Shown here: one piece after another, positions 59,174-64,000 of the stretch
Layout: each line of letters begins with the position of its first letter
Position numbering within the stretch: the first letter of the stretch is position 1
Assembly (NCBI GenBank): GCA_018820925.1
Contig: JAHJNJ010000023.1
Location: 1-64,000 of the forward strand
Source of the DNA: Gammaproteobacteria bacterium
GTDB taxonomy: Bacteria; Pseudomonadota; Gammaproteobacteria; Burkholderiales; Gallionellaceae
Length of the DNA: 64,000 bases
Direction of reading: 5' to 3'
The notes under the pieces: generated by a model
The model's input: only the letters and a program-made list of their open reading frames with translations
Databases searched by the model: none
What the model was told of the DNA's origin: nothing
Position numbers and translations under genes: made by a program

Positions 59174-62100
59174 TTAATTCTCGCGCCGATAAATGAAGTT
59201 GTTATTGTTGTTGTAGCTGCCAAAGGTAGCCGTACCGGGATAAACCGGCAAATAGCCCGGGGCGGTCGGACCCACCGTTGCAGTGCCGGCGCCTCCCGTT
59301 GGCGCAAGGAGACGGATGCAGAATTTGCCTGTCGCCGTCGGCGTGCAGTTGACCCAGGAGGGCGTCGTCGTTCCTGTCACCGCCCCCAGTGCATCCAACA
59401 CGTTGTAGGTTGGGGCAAGCCCAAGTGTCGTGACGGTGTTGGTGACGTTGTCGGTGCTACTGTTCACCCAGCCGTTTGCCGAGTAGTACTGTGCCACTGC
59501 CGTCAGCGTCAACGGCAGCAGATCCGAACCGTAGGCATTGGAGACCCTGATGCGCCCGTTCAATACCTTGACCCCGCCTTCGATCGAGGTCGCAGGCGCC
59601 GCCGCAATGCGCGACGACACGTTATCCGAGTCCTGTGCCCGCAAATAGATATCCGTTGGTGCAGTTGGCGTGGTAGTGAATGTGTAGGCGACATAAGGAA
59701 TCGGATTGCCCAACACATCTTTTCTAACCCCGACACCTCCCACAAAATCGGTCGCTACGAGAGGGGCAGGAATATTCACTGCGCCGGGCCCGGGATTCTG
59801 GGTAGTCGTGCTGCCAATGGCATCCCATGCACTCAGCGTCACGGCCTTGGCAAAATTGCTGTAGTAATTTTGCGTTGAGCTGCCCGCCAGATTTCTGGCC
59901 GTCACCTGGGTCGTGAATGCCTGACCGGAATAGACAAAGCCATTGTATGAAGCCGGGCAAACCAGACCCACCGGACAGGGCATGGGAACACCGGATACGG
60001 CGTAGACCGCCGTTTCGAAATGATCCGGAATGAAACGCCCGAAAGGAAAGCGAGTCTTGTTGCCGACATAACACCCATAACGGCCATTGATGAGTACGTC
60101 GGAAAGATTGTCCGGCACGCTGCCGTTGGTGAAGTGCGTCGCCGATAACAAACAATCGCAAGTATCAGTGGCAGCGCAACCCGCAATCTGACCGAGTTGA
60201 TCCACACTGGTAAAACTGCTATCACGGAAGGCTCCCGGCTCGGCATATAAATACCCCACCTCGTTGTAAGTGGCGTTATTGCCTTGCACCGTGTTCGCGC
60301 GCAGGGCAGGGCTGAGCGTGAGCGTTCCCACTGCCCCGCCGACCAGTTGCGACGATACATTGCTTGGCAATTGCGCAGTCAACCTGCCGGTATCCAGCGC
60401 AAGTATTCCCGTGTAACCGGTGGGCGCCGTCGTGGCCCCCATGTTGAAAGCCGCCCCGGCCCTGATGGTGTTCGCGTCGATCGGACTTGGCGCTGCCGCA
60501 TTCGACGGCGTCAAAGTCACCGCCGAGGGGCGCACCGCAAGCTTGTCGGTGGAACAGGCGTAGGTACTTGTCGATCCGATCCGGATGCGCACTTGTGCAT
60601 TCGGTGCGGCATTCGCGCTGGTCATGGCAAAAGTTCTGCGCCCCTGATCCGCCGTGACAAAGGTATATGTCTGCGCCGTGTTCAGCGCCGCACCGTTCGG
60701 ACACGCCAAGGTGGAGGTGTCGACCAGGTCTACGGTTACTGCGCCGACATAGTTGCTGTTGACGGTAGTGGGATTGCTCAGCGCCAGCACATCGACATTG
60801 AAAGCGGTTCCGGCAAGCTTGGTGTAAAGATGCGTTTGCGGATTGGCGCCGACTTCCACGGCATCGAAGGTACACGCGGTGGTGGCGATATTCACGATGC
60901 ATGTTTCCGTCGCCCCGTTAAAGCAGCGGGTACTGTTGGCGGGGGTGGGCGACACGCTGGTCGTGCCCAGGGTAATGCTGGGCGGGACGATGCTGGTGTT
61001 GCCCAGCGTTGCCGTGGCCACGCCGCCGTTTATGGTCAGGATATCGCTGGGCGTCCAGCCGGTGGGGGAAAGATGCACGGTCACTGTGCCCGGATACAGG
61101 CTGGTGCAAGCGGCATTCATGCAGGCTTTCACGGTAACGGTCTTCGACGCGCAAGTCGATGCCGTGCCGTCGTGCTCGATTTGAATATGATCGAAACTGG
61201 TCGTTCCGCAAAACCGGCCCAGATTCATGTCCGCATTGACTTCGGCGGCGGACAATTCGTAGTTGTAAATCTTGGCCTCGTCGATCATGCCGTGGAAATT
61301 GCGGCCCGGTATCAGGGCGCAACCGCTGCCGGTGCCAATGTCGCCGCCAATGTAAAACGGGCAGGCATTCGTCGCCAGGGTACCCGTCCAGTTATTCGTG
61401 TTCGCATCCTGTACCCCGTTGATATAGATGCGTTGCCTCCTGTTCGCCGCAGTCGAATCGAGGGTAATGGCAATATGCGTCCATTGATTCAGGGGAATTG
61501 TCGCGGCAGAGGTCAGGGTAGAGGCTTGCCACCACCAAAAAAGATGTCCTGTGGTATTGAGGTGGAACTCGTAATTGACGTCGTTCGACAGAATCGAATA
61601 CAGATCGCCGGCCGGATACGCGGTCGGATAGATCCAGGCAGAAGCGGAGAGCTGGTTGGTAAACTGGAAATAGGTACTGCTCGCCGATTCCACCACGGCG
61701 TTACCGTCGAAATTGCCAGAATTGCAGAACCCGCCGATCACCGAGGGATGCTGGGAAGCAATGGTCGGGCTCGGCACCACCGCGTTCGTGGTCGTGGGCG
61801 TGGCGGTTGTGCGGCGATGTCCGTTCAGTCCGTTGCCGCCGCTGTCGATCACCTCTCCGGTAGCCCCGGTCCAGGATCCCGCCGCCTCGTCCATGCTATA
61901 GCGCGTTATGGCAGCCGGCAAAATCAGGATATCCGCGCTGGCCGGCGTTGCCCCCGGCGAAGTGACGGTATTGGGAAATGTGCCTTTCAGCGTCGGCTGA
62001 ACCACGAGCGTCAATTGCGCACTGCTGCCGCCCGCCGGGAGATAGGGAATGATCCAGGTAAGTGTTTGTCCGGCCAACGAAGCCGTGCCCAGCGTGGCCG

Positions 62101-63277
62101 CGTGGGTGACGTACGTCATGCTGGCCGGGATAACGTCAGTCAGTTCGACATTGTTCAAGGCGGCAGCGGTGGAATTGGTGGCCGTCAGTTCGTACGTAAC
62201 ATAACTGCCGACCGCAGCCGCTGAAGTACTGGCCGTTTTACCCAGGGTCACCGCCGTCGGGCAGGCCGGAGTGGTAAAAGTGACATCGTTGCCATTGGCC
62301 GTGCCTGCGCTGTTCGTGCCGTTCACTCGATAGTGGTAGAGCGTGTTGCAGCTCAAGCCCGACACAATGGCTGTAACGGCAGTATTCGTCGCCCCTGCTG
62401 CCAGGGGACTGGCTGACGCAGTGGCACTGCTGCCATAACTTGCAGTCGTCCCGTATTCGAAAGTAACGGTGGTCAACGCGCCGTTGCTGCTCACGGTACC
62501 GTTCAACGTTGCCCCGGAAGCGGTTACGCTTGTAGCGGCATTGGTGGTAACCGTGGGTAGCAAGTTGTAGGTGATGGTCACCATCCCCGGCGCACCGTCG
62601 CCGCCGCTGCGGTTGGTGTTGTTGGTGGCATAGCCGCCACCGCCGCCGCCGCCCGCTGCCGTTCCCGCGTTGCCGGTACCGCGCGTAGTCAAACCGGCAC
62701 CACCATCGCCGCCGCCGGTAGCGGTACCAAGCCCCGCTGTGTTGCCGCTCGCATTACCCCCCGCACCGGTGCTACCTGCGCCACCGCCGCCGGCACCACC
62801 TGTCGCCAAACCGGAAGAGCCGTTGCCGCCTGCAAAAATAACCGTGCCTGTCCCGCCAACCGTTGTGCCCAATCCGGCCGCACCGGCACTGTTGTTCGTC
62901 GCCGCAACCCCGCCACCCGCCCCGCCTGCGGCAACGACAAAATTCACCGCAAAGACGGAATCGCCTCCGGCAGTGCCATCGCCGGTACCGCCGGTCGCAC
63001 CGGCACCTCCCGTCCCGACAACCACCGCATAGGTGTTGCCCGGCACGACCGTGACGACACCGCTGGCATACTGCCCGCCCGCACCGCCGCCGCCACGCGC
63101 AGGATTCCCCGTCGCACGTCCGCCACCGCCGCCGCCGCCCCATGCCTCGACCGTGGCCGACGTCACGCCCGCCGGAGCCGTCCAGTTGCCGGAAACCACA
63201 AAGGTATCCGTTGCAGCCCAGGCCGAACCTGCCAGCAAACCCGACAAGATGAAAATTGCCTTCGAGCAGTTTTTCAT
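59174..63277 (-). CDS. mshQ: MshQ-like large surface/pilus-tip protein with DUF6701
   Basis: The 1367-residue product starts at ATG 63277 (GGAG six bases upstream) with a signal peptide (KAIFILSGLLAGSAWAA). A very Gly-rich domain of about 170 residues (GGGGGGRATG, GGGGAGGQY) comes next. Then come an Fn3-like unit (SVTASGATLNGTVSSNG), one DUF11-like unit (VTLGKTAST...SYVTYELTATN), a LamG/concanavalin-like fold (about 470-680, WTHIAITLDSTAANRRQRIYINGVQ) and the C-terminal DUF6701 region typical of MshQ (LTLTAVAQYYSANGWVNSST). MshQ is thought to be a minor, possibly adhesive, tip component. It shares the DUF11 module with the giant protein elsewhere in the window. Confidence 0.85.
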   Translation of the reverse strand: MKNCSKAIFILSGLLAGSAWAATDTFVVSGNWTAPAGVTSATVEAWGGGGGGGRATGNPARGGGGAGGQYASGVVTVVPGNTYAVVVGTGGAGATGGTGDGTAGGDSVFAVNFVVAAGGAGGGVAATNNSAGAAGLGTTVGGTGTVIFAGGNGSSGLATGGAGGGGAGSTGAGGNASGNTAGLGTATGGGDGGAGLTTRGTGNAGTAAGGGGGGGYATNNTNRSGGDGAPGMVTITYNLLPTVTTNAATSVTASGATLNGTVSSNGALTTVTFEYGTTASYGSSATASASPLAAGATNTAVTAIVSGLSCNTLYHYRVNGTNSAGTANGNDVTFTTPACPTAVTLGKTASTSAAAVGSYVTYELTATNSTAAALNNVELTDVIPASMTYVTHAATLGTASLAGQTLTWIIPYLPAGGSSAQLTLVVQPTLKGTFPNTVTSPGATPASADILILPAAITRYSMDEAAGSWTGATGEVIDSGGNGLNGHRRTTATPTTTNAVVPSPTIASQHPSVIGGFCNSGNFDGNAVVESASSTYFQFTNQLSASAWIYPTAYPAGDLYSILSNDVNYEFHLNTTGHLFWWWQASTLTSAATIPLNQWTHIAITLDSTAANRRQRIYINGVQDANTNNWTGTLATNACPFYIGGDIGTGSGCALIPGRNFHGMIDEAKIYNYELSAAEVNADMNLGRFCGTTSFDHIQIEHDGTASTCASKTVTVKACMNAACTSLYPGTVTVHLSPTGWTPSDILTINGGVATATLGNTSIVPPSITLGTTSVSPTPANSTRCFNGATETCIVNIATTACTFDAVEVGANPQTHLYTKLAGTAFNVDVLALSNPTTVNSNYVGAVTVDLVDTSTLACPNGAALNTAQTYTFVTADQGRRTFAMTSANAAPNAQVRIRIGSTSTYACSTDKLAVRPSAVTLTPSNAAAPSPIDANTIRAGAAFNMGATTAPTGYTGILALDTGRLTAQLPSNVSSQLVGGAVGTLTLSPALRANTVQGNNATYNEVGYLYAEPGAFRDSSFTSVDQLGQIAGCAATDTCDCLLSATHFTNGSVPDNLSDVLINGRYGCYVGNKTRFPFGRFIPDHFETAVYAVSGVPMPCPVGLVCPASYNGFVYSGQAFTTQVTARNLAGSSTQNYYSNFAKAVTLSAWDAIGSTTTQNPGPGAVNIPAPLVATDFVGGVGVRKDVLGNPIPYVAYTFTTTPTAPTDIYLRAQDSDNVSSRIAAAPATSIEGGVKVLNGRIRVSNAYGSDLLPLTLTAVAQYYSANGWVNSSTDNVTNTVTTLGLAPTYNVLDALGAVTGTTTPSWVNCTPTATGKFCIRLLAPTGGAGTATVGPTAPGYLPVYPGTATFGSYNNNNNFIYRREN

Positions 63278-63320
63278 GGCTTTCTCCATTTTCCGGCTGG
63301 CCTGTGCACGCCTGCCGTTG

Positions 63321-63758
63321 CTAATACATTTTCGCGGTGAGCTCACGCTCAACATAGTTCGGCGTGCCGGGCGTACCCCATACCGCTGTCGAAGTAATGT
63401 TGTATATCGTGACTGGGGCTACAGTTCCACCCGGCGGATAGCCTGTATCATCAATTTGCACAGTTACGCCATAGACGACCGTCACCTCGAACGGCGCCAG
63501 ATTTCCACCCAATGCATTTCCCGCGATCGGCCCGAAAGTGACTCCACCCGGCACGCCGGGATTCACTGCAATATTGTATGCCGCCCATTCAATACCCGCA
63601 TTGGCCGCCTGATAGGCGCGCGAGCCCATCGTATCCATGGCTTGGCTCTGGTTCTGCGCGGTCGAAAACGTCACCATGCCCGCGCCCAGCCCGGCCAGCA
63701 CCACCAGCAGGAAGATGGCGGAAACCAGGCTGAAACCCTGTTGTGTTCGAATTGGCAT
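63321..63758 (-). CDS. mshP: MSHA minor pilin-like protein MshP
   Basis: A 145-residue type IV pilin-like protein: prepilin motif QQGFSLVSAIFLLVVLAGLGA, then GSRAYQAANAGIEWAAYNI, characteristic of MshP/PilX minor pilins. The fifth residue after the cleavage site is not Glu but Ser-Ala, as in other MshP proteins. The ATG at 63758 is used; a GTG at 63770 overlaps the mshO stop and is possible. It is 43 bp before mshQ. Confidence 0.87.
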   Translation of the reverse strand: MPIRTQQGFSLVSAIFLLVVLAGLGAGMVTFSTAQNQSQAMDTMGSRAYQAANAGIEWAAYNIAVNPGVPGGVTFGPIAGNALGGNLAPFEVTVVYGVTVQIDDTGYPPGGTVAPVTIYNITSTAVWGTPGTPNYVERELTAKMY

Positions 63759-63766
63759 ATCGGCAC

Positions 63767-64000
63767 TCACGGGATGTTGTTCACATGGATTTCCTGGTAC
63801 AGGTTCACGCTCTCGCCACCGCGCGTGATGGTGAGCCTGACCGCCAGCAGGCTGTTGCGCGCATTGCTGGTGTCGTACGTGAATTGGCAGGCACTCACTT
63901 TGTCTGCCAGGAGGGCGCTCGTGCCGCCTGGCGTGGCGGATGGTGCGCCAAGAAAATTATATTTCCAGTAACGCGTCAGCGTGCCTGATCCATCGCCATT
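63767..64000 (-). CDS. mshO: MSHA minor pilin-like protein MshO (partial, runs off the window)
   Basis: The last 77 codons are visible. They read NGDGSGTLTRYWKYNFLG, then LADKVSACQFTYD and end YQEIHVNNIP, matching the C-terminus of MshO with its characteristic HVxNxP ending. The prepilin N-terminus lies beyond the right edge. Its TGA overlaps the possible GTG start of mshP, showing tight coupling. Confidence 0.85.
   Translation of the reverse strand, partial: NGDGSGTLTRYWKYNFLGAPSATPGGTSALLADKVSACQFTYDTSNARNSLLAVRLTITRGGESVNLYQEIHVNNIP

Overview
The window reads as a chromosomal segment of a Gram-negative betaproteobacterium, most like the iron/sulfur-oxidising Nitrosomonadales (Gallionellaceae such as Sideroxydans or Gallionella). 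The reasons are the high-GC coding bias, an ftsK-lolA-rarA-serS block, a BioC/BioH-type biotin operon, an MSHA-type pilus operon and dispersed palindromic repeats with their own RAYT transposase. The genus is an inference from content, not from a match. Nearly all genes lie on the minus strand.

Region 1 (1-8036) is an eroded accessory island. It holds the end of an AbiEii-like nucleotidyltransferase, a compact sce7726 / beta-family / ImmA-IrrE metalloprotease / GNAT-like module (possible defence), and two small membrane-protein genes flanked by 108-bp direct repeats. It also holds hairpin repeats, a 5'-truncated sigma54 activator, the last 47 codons of an integron-type integrase, and a PIN toxin-antitoxin pair whose toxin is frameshifted.

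Region 2 (8037-36408) is the most striking part: about 28 kb of co-directional genes. In transcription order they are a small exported protein, two large exported TPR proteins, a TPR lipoprotein, a small exported protein, an ExbB/TolQ-type and two ExbD/TolR-type motor subunits, a TonB-like protein with an AgmX/PglI-type C-terminus, a giant 4.4-kilo-residue DUF11/SdrD-type surface protein, and a 1691-residue protein with three OmpA domains before a predicted beta-barrel. The layout suggests a proton-motive-force-driven envelope machine with its own TPR scaffold and surface fibre, related to the Agl/Agm/Pgl and Tol families. It could be a secretion, surface-display or motility system; none of this is proven here.

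Region 3 (37071-44012) is housekeeping: serS, rarA, a REP-flanked RAYT transposase, lolA, ftsK, then a LuxR-type response regulator. Region 4 (44056-47166) has a hybrid sensor kinase translationally coupled to an SCO copper chaperone and a SafE/TauE-like membrane protein, suggesting respiratory or copper-related roles. Region 5 (47220-51822) is bioB-bioF-bioH-bioC-bioD; a perfect palindromic repeat has been read in frame into bioH, and another repeat supplies the tail of bioD. A divergent comF follows.

Region 6 (52641-64000) is an MSHA-type pilus operon transcribed mshO-mshP-mshQ-mshI-mshI2-mshJ-mshK-mshL-mshM-mshN. The minor-pilin block OPQ precedes the assembly block I-N, unlike the classical Vibrio order. 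mshO runs off the window. No rRNA, tRNA or CRISPR array was seen.
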